A stretch of DNA of 64,000 bases, from NCBI RefSeq assembly GCF_900452415.1, contig NZ_UGNX01000001.1:3410001-3474000 (forward strand), given 5' to 3'. Shown one piece after another: positions 8,379-16,440 of this stretch; the first letter of the stretch is position 1, and the number at the start of each line of letters is the position of its first letter. The stretch is from Legionella cincinnatiensis (GTDB taxonomy: Bacteria > Pseudomonadota > Gammaproteobacteria > Legionellales > Legionellaceae). The position numbers were made by a program, and so were the translations under genes. Below the pieces are notes generated by a model. The model was not told the origin of the DNA and did no database searches. It saw only the letters and a program-made list of their open reading frames with translations.

Positions 8379-9926
8379 ATGCTAAAGAAAGATGCCCAGT
8401 TTATTAGGAATGAATTAGAACTTAATCGTTTGTACGCTTTAAAAGAACGATCCAATGCTGAAAATTATCAAATTATTTCCTTTTGTGTCATGAATATTAG
8501 AGCTTTGGAAGAGTATCCTTTAATAAATTGTGATGATGACATGCAACTTGAATTATTAACGCTACGTGGTGATTATTATTTATCACTATTTAAGGCATTA
8601 AGTGAAATTAAAAATCCTACTGAAAAAGATATATCTGATCGCTTAAGATATAGAGAAATTGCATATGAATATCATCCTGAAGACGTAAAAAAAATAGAGC
8701 AGGAATTTCAATTACAAGAAGCAAAATTAAATTTAGATGAAGATTTTTCACTTGCTCTATATTTAAATGAATTAGAGAAAAAAGGAGTGCTTAAAGAAGA
8801 ATTAGAACAAAAAGAAACACCTCTCGAAGAGCAAGAACAAAATGAAAGTCTCATAGAGAAACCAGAACATAATGAGAAACATAGCCCCCAAGAACTAAAA
8901 CAAAATGAGAGCCTATTAGAAAAACCAGAACAAAGTAAAAAGCATCTCCAAGAACTAGAGCAAAATGAGGATCTAGAAGAATTAGAACACAATGAAGAGT
9001 TTGTTCTCATAGAGAGCTCCCAAGAAAAAGCAGTGCCCTCAAAAAAAGTTTCTCCTTTGATACAAGAAGATGTAAAGAAGAAATATCATAATTCTTTATT
9101 TGATTGGGCAAAGAATACACCCCCAGAAGTTTTAGAGCGGTATATTAATAAGATAATTGATAAAAAATATACTCCTTTGGTGTCTACTCTTTCATTTCGC
9201 CAACGAACAGAACCCGTTAAAGAATATTTAAGAAGAAGTAAAAATGAAAGTGGTGATAATCGACTAGCATATATTTTAAGCTCAGGCTCTCAAGAGGATG
9301 GCGCCTTAAATCAACTACTCGTAAAAGACCTTACCCCTTTAATGTTGCGCAAGCATTTTATCCCTGATATTAACCTTGCGATTCAAGATAAAAGCTTTGC
9401 ACAAAACATAGTAGATATTACTCGGGATGTAGTGTTATTTGCAAAGAAAGATAAACAATTTACTCATCCATTTAGTAATGTGGGTATCTCATTAGTCTAT
9501 AGAGCTATTTATGATTGGGTGGATAGTTTAACGGAAAAATCATTTCAAAGTCTGGTTAAGTCTGCATTAAAACAATATGAAGGAAAAACATGGGGGAGCT
9601 ATTGGGGCTCATCAAGACGTATAGTGATTGAGGATTATCTTAAAGAAAATTGTAATTCTAAAGCATTAGCTATGATTTTTATGAATAATATCGAAATGTC
9701 CACCTTAAGCGAGTGTTTATTTACTAAAATTGTTGAAACAATTAAAAAAGAAATTATAAGTGGTGAGTATCCTAAAATGAAACAAGATTTAAAATACAAA
9801 TTAGTTGCAGATTTTAATTTAAAAGAGCATAAAGATTTTTATCTGGCAAATCTGCGTATGCATCATGAAACCATTGCGGCTGCAGCAAAGAATTCTCCTA
9901 GTGTCACGCTGAATAATGTAGGTTAA
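8379..9926 (+). CDS. Large hypothetical protein with acidic Glu/Gln/Asn repeats (effector-like)
   Basis: No family recognised. The frame opens at 8331, but the ATG at 8379 has CAGGAG about 10 bases upstream and the earlier ATG has no such site, so 8379 is chosen (515 residues). Residues about 140-207 are degenerate repeats of roughly 14 residues built on EQNE-x-LxEKPE. Flanking regions look helical and soluble. There is no signal peptide and no membrane segment. Composition and architecture are like many Legionella translocated substrates, but that is inference. The gene stands alone, preceded by the short palindromic element. Confidence 0.7.
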   Translation: MLKKDAQFIRNELELNRLYALKERSNAENYQIISFCVMNIRALEEYPLINCDDDMQLELLTLRGDYYLSLFKALSEIKNPTEKDISDRLRYREIAYEYHPEDVKKIEQEFQLQEAKLNLDEDFSLALYLNELEKKGVLKEELEQKETPLEEQEQNESLIEKPEHNEKHSPQELKQNESLLEKPEQSKKHLQELEQNEDLEELEHNEEFVLIESSQEKAVPSKKVSPLIQEDVKKKYHNSLFDWAKNTPPEVLERYINKIIDKKYTPLVSTLSFRQRTEPVKEYLRRSKNESGDNRLAYILSSGSQEDGALNQLLVKDLTPLMLRKHFIPDINLAIQDKSFAQNIVDITRDVVLFAKKDKQFTHPFSNVGISLVYRAIYDWVDSLTEKSFQSLVKSALKQYEGKTWGSYWGSSRRIVIEDYLKENCNSKALAMIFMNNIEMSTLSECLFTKIVETIKKEIISGEYPKMKQDLKYKLVADFNLKEHKDFYLANLRMHHETIAAAAKNSPSVTLNNVG

Positions 9927-9983
9927 AGCAAGACAGGAAGAGTACGTACCAAGGACACCCAGAGTTTTAATTATAATACTTTT

Positions 9984-10010
9984 GTACATGACAAATTTTT
10001 TGTCATGTAC
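9984..10010. other. Perfect 27-base palindrome
   Basis: Arms of 12 bases (9984-9995 and 9999-10010) flank a 3-base centre, with GTACATGACAAA as the left arm. It lies between the acidic-repeat gene and the next promoter. It could be a terminator-like hairpin of the upstream gene or an operator for the downstream gene. Confidence 0.6.
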
Positions 10011-10042
10011 GTAGCTATACTTCTATCCCCTCCTGAGGGTTG

Positions 10043-10051
10043 TGCTATAAT
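10043..10051 (+). promoter_or_regulatory. Extended -10 promoter of the 2H phosphoesterase gene
   Basis: TGCTATAAT is a perfect extended -10 about 67 bases upstream of the start codon. No good -35 is visible, as is usual for extended -10 promoters. The 27-base palindrome lies about 30-60 bases upstream. Confidence 0.55.
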
Positions 10052-10118
10052 CGAGTTCTTGAGCGTTATATCCTAGATTCAGGACAGTCTAAAATATGTT
10101 ATTTTTGAGGATTTAATT

Positions 10119-10850
10119 ATGTTTGACAAAATAGACGCAACAGGAAGCTATATAGAATTTCCAGGGGTAACGATTATTGCCCCAACCCTCAAAACGTCTC
10201 AAGAAAATGATTTCTTACATAGAATACATCAATCTCTGACAAGCTCAACATTACTAACTCAGTATTATACTCCATTACCCGATGAGAGTTATCACATGAC
10301 TACCTGTAATCTCTATACCAAAAATGAGCATAATCTGGATTGGTTTAAATTTATCACGGATAAGCTTGAATTTTTCCAAAATATCTTTATGCAACTTAAG
10401 ACCCATGAATTTACACCAGAAGCCTCAATTGAAGCTGTTCAATTCGGAAGAGCATTACAATTACGTTTATCATTACCAGAAAATCAAAAAAAAATGATCC
10501 AAGAATTTGCTCAAACATTTGGCATTGAAGATCGGACTCCCTCTTTTTTTCACATTACCTTAGCTTATGGTTATAAAGACATTAGTGATGAAAAAGTACA
10601 TCAAGAGATTACCGCAGCGCTTGAAGAAATAATTGCCCCATATATAAATCAGAAAATAAAGCTCGATGTGCCAACGCTATGTTATTTTGAATCTATGAAA
10701 GCATTCATTCCGTGGGATGGAAGAACCTATCCATTTAACGAGAATCAGGGTATCAAAAAAGCAACAAGGTTCTTTGATACTGGTGAAACTCCATCGTCCA
10801 CAATCACGTCTGAAAGCTCTTCTACTTGTAGTTCAAAATTATTAAGGTAG
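10119..10850 (+). CDS. DUF1868-like 2H phosphoesterase
   Basis: The two HxT signatures of the 2H phosphoesterase superfamily are present: H59-M-T61 in YHMTTCNL and H145-I-T147 in FFHITLAYGY. This spacing suits the DUF1868/LigT-like fold, whose members hydrolyse cyclic or linear 2',3'- or 3',5'-phosphoesters. The last 25 residues are a Ser/Thr/Glu-rich tail ending SSKLLR, unlike the core and reminiscent of effector secretion signals. The substrate is unknown. The gene has its own extended -10 promoter, and its last 9 bases overlap the convergent GST gene. Confidence 0.8.
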   Translation: MFDKIDATGSYIEFPGVTIIAPTLKTSQENDFLHRIHQSLTSSTLLTQYYTPLPDESYHMTTCNLYTKNEHNLDWFKFITDKLEFFQNIFMQLKTHEFTPEASIEAVQFGRALQLRLSLPENQKKMIQEFAQTFGIEDRTPSFFHITLAYGYKDISDEKVHQEITAALEEIIAPYINQKIKLDVPTLCYFESMKAFIPWDGRTYPFNENQGIKKATRFFDTGETPSSTITSESSSTCSSKLLR

Positions 10851-11486
10851 CTTTTTCATCACCGAAAGAAACAGCTCTGAATTTAAAAAGAACTGTAACC
10901 AAGCATAAAGATGTTTATATTCACTTTGTTCAAACCATTGTTGATCTACCATATAAAATTGCCTGATGAATGGAAATAAAGCGACATCAGTGCAACAAAT
11001 ATGATCTGCTAAAAGAAATTGGTGATTTATTAATAATAAATTTAATTTAGAAAAATACTCTTTAGCTTCATTTCTGTAATAGTGAGGATCATAATTATTG
11101 CAATGTTGTGAATATTTATAATTATCTAAAATAGGTTTGAACCTTACATCATTAAAATAAATTAATTCATCACTCTTATCTTTTAATTCAGTACATAACC
11201 ATCCATCAGGATCATACTGGGTTAAGGCCCAACTCATAATATCAAGACTTTCATCAATGACACGACCATCTTCTAAAATTAATACAGGGACCGTTCCTTT
11301 TGGCGAGGCTAAAAGCATTTCCTGAGGTTTTTGCTTCAGTATAACCTCTCGTTGCACTACTTTAATTTGGGAGTATGCAAGCGCCATTCTTGCTCTAATG
11401 GCATACGGACAACGTCTAAAAGTATAAAGTATTGGATAATCCACTGGATTCAAATTAGGAATCATAGTAAATGATATTTTAACCAT
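10842..11486 (-). CDS. Glutathione S-transferase family protein
   Basis: The N-terminal thioredoxin-like domain has YTFRRCPYAIRARMAL, with Cys26 at the glutaredoxin-like active site, and GTVPVLILEDGRVIDES (the cis-proline and glutathione-binding SNAIL-like position). An all-helical C-terminal domain follows (about 95-214). The CPYAIRAR pattern is nearer to Grx2/omega-type GSTs than to classical Tyr/Ser GSTs, so thiol transfer is likely. The gene is single and tail-to-tail with the 2H phosphoesterase gene. Confidence 0.85.
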   Translation of the reverse strand: MVKISFTMIPNLNPVDYPILYTFRRCPYAIRARMALAYSQIKVVQREVILKQKPQEMLLASPKGTVPVLILEDGRVIDESLDIMSWALTQYDPDGWLCTELKDKSDELIYFNDVRFKPILDNYKYSQHCNNYDPHYYRNEAKEYFSKLNLLLINHQFLLADHICCTDVALFPFIRQFYMVDQQWFEQSEYKHLYAWLQFFLNSELFLSVMKKLP

Positions 11487-11498
11487 AAAATAAAGTTG

Positions 11499-11537
11499 AG
11501 TTCGATAAAAAACTCACTTTATTTTTTATATTGAACT
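11499..11537. repeat. AT-rich inverted repeat, copy A
   Basis: AGTTCGATAAAAAA is followed after a short spacer by TTTTTTATATTGAACT, an imperfect inverted repeat. It lies in the divergent gap between the GST gene and the 97-residue ORF. Two better copies occur at 11992-12027 and 28108-28142. Confidence 0.6.
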
Positions 11538-11681
11538 GACGCCCAATAGAAAACAAATGTTTTGGAATTGAAAATCTATAATGAAAACTCTAAATACACA
11601 CGTATCCCCTTTTAGTTAAGCTAAGTTTTTCTTAACAATTGTGTTGCATAATTATCCCTCATTTATTTTTTAGGACTAAAT

Positions 11682-11975
11682 ATGTTTGCAAAAAAAGATA
11701 GTAGTTTGAGAGCAAAGACAGAGAATCTTTGGGATAATATATGCGTCTATAGAAAAGACTCCGCCAAACAAATTAGTAAAAGTTATGGACATAATTTGAC
11801 GGAAATTATTAATAATTTACAATCTTTTTCTGGAGTAAAATCTTATAGCGGTCATCAAAGTGGTAGAAAAGGAGATGGAGAAAATAAGTCAGCAATGAAA
11901 GTTCTGGATAATGCTATTCTTCATCTGAAAAATTGCCTCGCTAATACAGATGAAGCTGGATATTCAATGAGATAA
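11682..11975 (+). CDS. Small hypothetical protein (97 residues)
   Basis: Unrecognised. The protein is basic and soluble with two predicted helical segments (residues 5-50 and 68-88) and a glycine/serine-rich middle (GVKSYSGHQSGRKGDGEN). It has no signal peptide. The ATG follows TAGGAC, an acceptable ribosome-binding site. AT-rich inverted repeats of one family lie on both sides (11499-11537 and 11992-12027), so it may have moved or been duplicated as a unit. Confidence 0.6.
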   Translation: MFAKKDSSLRAKTENLWDNICVYRKDSAKQISKSYGHNLTEIINNLQSFSGVKSYSGHQSGRKGDGENKSAMKVLDNAILHLKNCLANTDEAGYSMR

Positions 11976-11991
11976 TAAACAGTCACGCAAA

Positions 11992-12027
11992 TTCGATATA
12001 AAAAATAAGTTAATTTTTTATATCGAA
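11992..12027. repeat. AT-rich inverted repeat, copy B (bidirectional terminator-like)
   Basis: A perfect 15-base stem (TTCGATATAAAAAAT with 12013-12027) closes a 6-base loop. It starts 17 bases after the stop of the 97-residue ORF, at a convergent junction. The A-run and T-run inside the stem would give a U-tract on either strand. Confidence 0.7.
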
Positions 12028-12109
12028 CTGTTTTATGTAGAACTTGATCCCGTCACCTCTTCACCTTCGCTAGAAACAAGCTTTATGAGATAAAGTTCGT
12101 TTAAGAAAA

Positions 12110-13276
12110 TTACTTAGGTTTAGAAACAACCAAGCCAAAACGTTGATCATAAGCCTCCTGAGAATCTTCTGATAAATCACGAACCTTACTTAATACATCT
12201 TTAGGCAACTGTTTAAAAAAGCCTATATCTTTTCCAAAAGCCCCTTCATGACGAATTTTATCAACCATCATTTTATGATTTACCTGAGAAGCTAACCTAT
12301 TTTCTTCAAACAAAGGAAGGGAATATGTTTTAGTAGGAATTTGAGCGACTCGTTGTATATCACGAGCTGGTGTGTCTTGCTTTAAAAGAACTGAATCAGC
12401 TAATTCAGTTTCAGTTAATGCGATTGCATAAGGTCCAACAAAGAATGAATCGCCATGAATTACATTACTACCAATTTTCATAGTATAACCAAATGGTATT
12501 TCAAAAGCGGCAAAATCAAATGCCCCATCCTCACGCTCAACTCCCAATATCAATGCACCACTACACTCAGGAGAGAGTGGTGTAAAAACATGAGGAAAGG
12601 GATGAGTTTCTACAAATAATCCACCGCCCCCTCTTTGATTCATCACATAGTCTTGAATATAATCTGCGTCCCATTGATATTCCACTAAATAAAGATTTTC
12701 TAAAGATTTGTCCGTTACAGCATCGAGAGTAAATGATTTTTCTAGGGGAATAAGCTCCGCACCGTATTTAGCTAAAAATGCTGCAGGCACAGCCAGTGCA
12801 TTCATTTTAGGAATATTCATCACTTTAATGTCAGGTGGGATGGTCAATACTCCCAAACTGCCAAAAACACTGGCATTACGCCCGCTTAGGCCTTGCTCCT
12901 GGTTTTTATTTTTCCAAGTAGCCTTAATGGTTAACTCTTGTGGAGGAGTTATCTGAATCGAACCTGTAGAAGAAGGTAAATCAGTTTCACTTATTCCAGT
13001 CGCATCCAACATATTGATTTCTGTACCTGCTTTAAGAATAGCATGAGCTTTTGCAGCTTTCATTAGCGGTTTGCTTCCTGGAATATCTGGGTTTCGTCGA
13101 TCGACCATAGTAGACTGCAAACCATGTAAATGCTCTCTTACTACTTCAGAGGATAATTTACTTTTCATACATAAGGCACAAGTACAGATATCCGCATTTT
13201 TTGAGGAGATAGAATTAGACGTGTATTTATTTTTACCTTTCTTTTCGAAGTGTTCTCTCATAATATTCATACTCAC
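12110..13276 (-). CDS. Hypothetical protein with cupin-like C-terminal half
   Basis: No family firmly recognised. The N terminus has a CTCALCMKSK motif (C32, C34 and C37), a possible metal or redox site. Residues about 200-290 contain a run of beta-type segments with HPFPHVF, GALILGVER, FEIPFGYTMKIG and VIHGDSFFVG. This recalls a cupin barrel with the last His in NVIHGD. The C-terminal 90 residues look helical. There is no signal peptide. It is a single gene in a region of lineage-specific proteins. The cupin assignment is an inference from motif spacing only. Confidence 0.65.
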   Translation of the reverse strand: MSMNIMREHFEKKGKNKYTSNSISSKNADICTCALCMKSKLSSEVVREHLHGLQSTMVDRRNPDIPGSKPLMKAAKAHAILKAGTEINMLDATGISETDLPSSTGSIQITPPQELTIKATWKNKNQEQGLSGRNASVFGSLGVLTIPPDIKVMNIPKMNALAVPAAFLAKYGAELIPLEKSFTLDAVTDKSLENLYLVEYQWDADYIQDYVMNQRGGGGLFVETHPFPHVFTPLSPECSGALILGVEREDGAFDFAAFEIPFGYTMKIGSNVIHGDSFFVGPYAIALTETELADSVLLKQDTPARDIQRVAQIPTKTYSLPLFEENRLASQVNHKMMVDKIRHEGAFGKDIGFFKQLPKDVLSKVRDLSEDSQEAYDQRFGLVVSKPK

Positions 13277-13490
13277 TTTAATGTAAAATATTTAATCTTT
13301 TTGATTAAAAAAAATCATGAAGATAAATTATATGCTAAAAAAATTAACTAATTATTAAGTAAAATTGAATAAGATAGAGTTCATTCATTCCAATATGTTT
13401 AAAAAATAGACTATTATCGAGCTACTCAGGCAAACTGTAATTGATTATTTTTAGATCTAAAGTAAAAATTATTTCTTAAGCTCTGACTGT

Positions 13491-14339
13491 CTAGGAAATC
13501 ACTATAAAATTTGTTTCATAATTTTCTACTAACATAAAGTGATTGGCGGGTACATCAAACCATTCGGAATTAAATGCCGATAACCGCTCTGAAGCAACCA
13601 GAGCCATAGGGTAATTTTTAATTTTTTTTAACCCCGGACGTTGAGCATGACGTATTAATGAACTCTCAGTAAGATAATGAAGGCTATCTGGTTTGTGACG
13701 TTTTGAATTACAATAGCGAGAAACAAGCATGCTCTTACCATTAGTTAAACAAACATTAAAATAAGATGGTCCTGCATTACTACTATATTGTTTGCTTAAA
13801 CCATTAATTATTTTTAGGGTTTCCATAAATACAGCCGCTACTTCCTTTATTTGAGAGAGATCCCTATTCTTAGCTAATTGCAAAAACAGAGCAAAAAGAT
13901 GTTCAGAGTCCGTTTCTCCTTGTATCCAATGATAAATATCATCATCTAATAGATGGCGCAGATGTCGTTTGAGCAAAATAAAATCATGTATAGTCCCATT
14001 ATGCATGAACATCCACTCCCCATGAACAAATGGGTGACAATTATAAGTTGTTACTCCACCTGCACTTGCAGACCTAACGTGCGCAAAAAAACATGGGGAT
14101 TCAATTTTACGGCATAGGTTAAGGAGGTTTCTATCATTCCATGCTGGAGATATTGAGGTAAAAAGCCCCGGGGTTTTTCCCAAGTGAGGAACATACCACC
14201 CCAGCCCAAAACCATCACCATTAGTTCTAACATGAGACTCCTTGGCATGTAAACTTTGCATAATCAGTGAATTTGAGGGTTTCACTAAGACATCTTCCAG
14301 CAGCAATTTATGTCCCATGTATGCTACCAAACGACACAT
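13491..14339 (-). CDS. Class II glutamine amidotransferase (YafJ/EgtC-like)
   Basis: It starts MCRLVAYMG, with Cys2 as the N-terminal nucleophile after Met removal. The NGDGFGLGWY, FFAHVRSAS and HPFVHGEWMFMHNGTI motifs define the Ntn-hydrolase glutaminase site. The length (282) fits stand-alone YafJ-type proteins. These hydrolyse glutamine or gamma-glutamyl amides; the physiological substrate is generally unknown. EgtC of ergothioneine synthesis is a relative, but no egt genes are nearby. The gene is monocistronic. Confidence 0.88.
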   Translation of the reverse strand: MCRLVAYMGHKLLLEDVLVKPSNSLIMQSLHAKESHVRTNGDGFGLGWYVPHLGKTPGLFTSISPAWNDRNLLNLCRKIESPCFFAHVRSASAGGVTTYNCHPFVHGEWMFMHNGTIHDFILLKRHLRHLLDDDIYHWIQGETDSEHLFALFLQLAKNRDLSQIKEVAAVFMETLKIINGLSKQYSSNAGPSYFNVCLTNGKSMLVSRYCNSKRHKPDSLHYLTESSLIRHAQRPGLKKIKNYPMALVASERLSAFNSEWFDVPANHFMLVENYETNFIVIS

Positions 14340-14429
14340 ACTTTATCCTTGATAAATAGAAATATTCATATCTAAATTATAGAGGCTAATCCTTTAAAAA
14401 AATATGTACCACCTTAGCAACGGAAAAAC

Positions 14430-14481
14430 ATTGTTATTTAATATTGGCAGACAACACCTCCTGACAATATCAAATAACAAT
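14430..14481. repeat. Long imperfect hairpin between divergent genes
   Basis: Arms of 21 bases (14430-14450 and 14461-14481) match with two mismatches around a 10-base loop. It lies in the 277-base divergent gap between the amidotransferase and the alpha/beta hydrolase. It could be an operator, a small mobile palindrome or an RNA hairpin. Confidence 0.6.
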
Positions 14482-14616
14482 ATTATAAGATTTAAAATTG
14501 ACAAATAGACAGAACAAATTATCCTCATAGTGAGCAATGAATAATTCATATTATTTCCATTTGCACTCTAAATACCAAAAATGAAGTTTGGTATTCCAAT
14601 AAAAAGGAATTTAAAT

Positions 14617-15459
14617 ATGCTAAAAAGCGTCCTCAACACTGCAAAAGCACAACAACCAATCGCAACTACAGGTATGTTCGCTCATACCTACTATTGGCTA
14701 ACGTCCCCCTCAGGAGACCAAACATATCAGAATCCTTCCTATAAGAAGGATCAAAATCCAGATGGAGAAACCGCAGTTTACTTTATTCATGGTACAGCCG
14801 ATCAATCCTCAGCATTTCAACTTGTTGCAGATCGTTTGATTCGCGCTGGACTTCCTAATGAAATTTCCACCTTAAATCTGCTTTCTTTTGATCAACGGTA
14901 TCAGGGAAAAAGTATTGTATTTTTTGCAGAGCAACTCAGGGAGAAAATAAAGGCAAACCAGCATAAACGAGTCATTTTGATTGCTCATTCCCGAGGAGGA
15001 TTGGTTGCTTCTTATTTTGCAGAATTTTTGGCGCAACAAGCCGGCATTGAAGTACCTCTCATCATGACAGTGGGTACGCCATTTAATGGCTCTTATCTTG
15101 CGATAAAACCATTGTCTTGGTTTTCCGATTCAATAAGGGAAATGGAAATTGACAGTAATTTTCTGATCCAATTAAAGAAAAAAATAATAGATAATTCATT
15201 AAGTAACTATCATTTTTTCATCGCGACGGAAGATGCTATTGTGCCTGGAGAATCCGGATTTATTCAGGAATATGTTAAAAAGCATCCAAATTCGTTAACC
15301 ATTTTAGATAGACACGGTCATCTCTCTGTGATGTCTTCTCATCGATTGGTGGCTCATATTGCGGCGTTGATCCGCAAGCATTTTCATTCTCTGATCAATT
15401 CAGAAATAATCGTTTCCAAATTAGCAGAATACACTTTAATTGAAAATTACTCTCCCTAA
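14617..15459 (+). CDS. Alpha/beta hydrolase, lipase/esterase-like
   Basis: The nucleophile elbow is AHSRGG (Ser at 125 from the chosen start). The oxyanion region is FIHGTAD. A likely acid is in TEDAIVPGES, and the catalytic His is in DRHGHLSVM. The MTVGTPFNGSYL block resembles PGAP1/lipase-type acyl hydrolases. The frame opens at 14581, but the ATG at 14617 has AAGGA at 8 bases and is preferred. There is no signal peptide. Translocated lipase-like effectors of this kind exist in Legionella (for example the SidB group), but membership is not shown. The substrate is unknown. Confidence 0.8.
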   Translation: MLKSVLNTAKAQQPIATTGMFAHTYYWLTSPSGDQTYQNPSYKKDQNPDGETAVYFIHGTADQSSAFQLVADRLIRAGLPNEISTLNLLSFDQRYQGKSIVFFAEQLREKIKANQHKRVILIAHSRGGLVASYFAEFLAQQAGIEVPLIMTVGTPFNGSYLAIKPLSWFSDSIREMEIDSNFLIQLKKKIIDNSLSNYHFFIATEDAIVPGESGFIQEYVKKHPNSLTILDRHGHLSVMSSHRLVAHIAALIRKHFHSLINSEIIVSKLAEYTLIENYSP

Positions 15460-15466
15460 CAGTACC

Positions 15467-15477
15467 TGTTGACAATT
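15467..15477. repeat. TGTTGACAATT fragment of the dispersed element
   Basis: Eight bases after the hydrolase stop codon the motif TGTTGACAATT appears, as in the outer arms of the 2453-2611 element. No matching right arm was found, so this may be a remnant or chance. The rest of the 275-base gap is AT-rich, with a TATAAT at 15669-15674 that probably serves the next gene. Confidence 0.3.
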
Positions 15478-15734
15478 TACTCTAAGTTGCCTATTTTATG
15501 CGCTGATTCTAAGTCACTAGATTAAAAAATTTTGAGGAAAATCTAAGGTAAGCATGAGCTGCATGAAAATGCCCTCGATACATGCCAAAAATGGTTATGG
15601 ATATTAAAAACTTAAGTGATTTTTTAACAATTTATTATTACATTGGCGACTAAAATAAAACCTTAGTGTATAATCGTTGTTCTTTTGTCTTAATGAGATA
15701 ACTTATTTCGAGTTATCCAAAAATGGAGAGAGAT

Positions 15735-16280
15735 ATGCCCGAGTTTTTCAAAAAGTCAAAAACACCTAATCCTAAAAAGAATTTTTTCCAAAATTATTCG
15801 GATCATCTTAATTATCTAGAACAGGAAATTAAAGAAGCCTGGGAAAAAATGCAAAAAACAAAGACGCTGGAAGAGCAATTAAATTTAATTAGTGATGAAG
15901 CTTTAAAACGCTTAAACATCTTTGAAAGACTACGCGATGGCCATGATTATATGGATGAAGTTGTTGGGGCAACTGCACTACCTGCAATGGGAATGATTCT
16001 TTCTATTGCCTCATTGGCCGCTGCAGCATGGGAAGGTGCTCACGCATTAGCAATTCATTTTAACTTAGCAAAAAAAGATGGTGAAGATCACAAAGAAAAT
16101 GCAGCAAACTTATTATTACTTTCCGCTGCAAGCTTTGTTCTTTCTGTCGCAAGCTTCCTCAAATCTGCGCTAAGCTTGATCACCAGACCTGTTATTACCG
16201 CTGTTCAGGGCTTTGCAAAACAAGATATAGTTCGTTTCCATAACGATGAATCTGTTGAAGGTTTTGTGGCTAGAATGTAA
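15735..16280 (+). CDS. Hypothetical membrane-associated protein
   Basis: Unrecognised. The first 80 residues are charged and probably coiled coil (NYLEQEIKEAWEKMQKTKTL). Two hydrophobic segments follow at about 90-112 (MGMILSIASLAAAAWEGAHA) and 133-158, then a soluble tail. The frame opens at 15723, but the ATG at 15735 has GGAGAG directly upstream. The 5' leader has a 7-bp hairpin (15697-15717). The architecture suits a membrane-inserted effector or an inner-membrane protein; neither is demonstrated. The gene points into the repeat array at 16441. Confidence 0.65.
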   Translation: MPEFFKKSKTPNPKKNFFQNYSDHLNYLEQEIKEAWEKMQKTKTLEEQLNLISDEALKRLNIFERLRDGHDYMDEVVGATALPAMGMILSIASLAAAAWEGAHALAIHFNLAKKDGEDHKENAANLLLLSAASFVLSVASFLKSALSLITRPVITAVQGFAKQDIVRFHNDESVEGFVARM

Positions 16281-16440
16281 ATAGCAACAAAGATTGTTTT
16301 TAAGTTTTTTTAAAGACTTTCTGGCTATTAACGTAAGCAAATAGTATTACATAAAGCTTACTCGTTCACGGTGTATGTCAATGTCAGGATAAAAATCCGT
16401 TGTCATCGTGAACGAAGTGAAGCAATCCAGCTCAAATCCT

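Noticed and set aside
8708..9010. Serine/cysteine-rich minus-strand frame
   Set aside because: It is the complement of the acidic repeat region; its odd composition simply reflects Glu codons read backwards.
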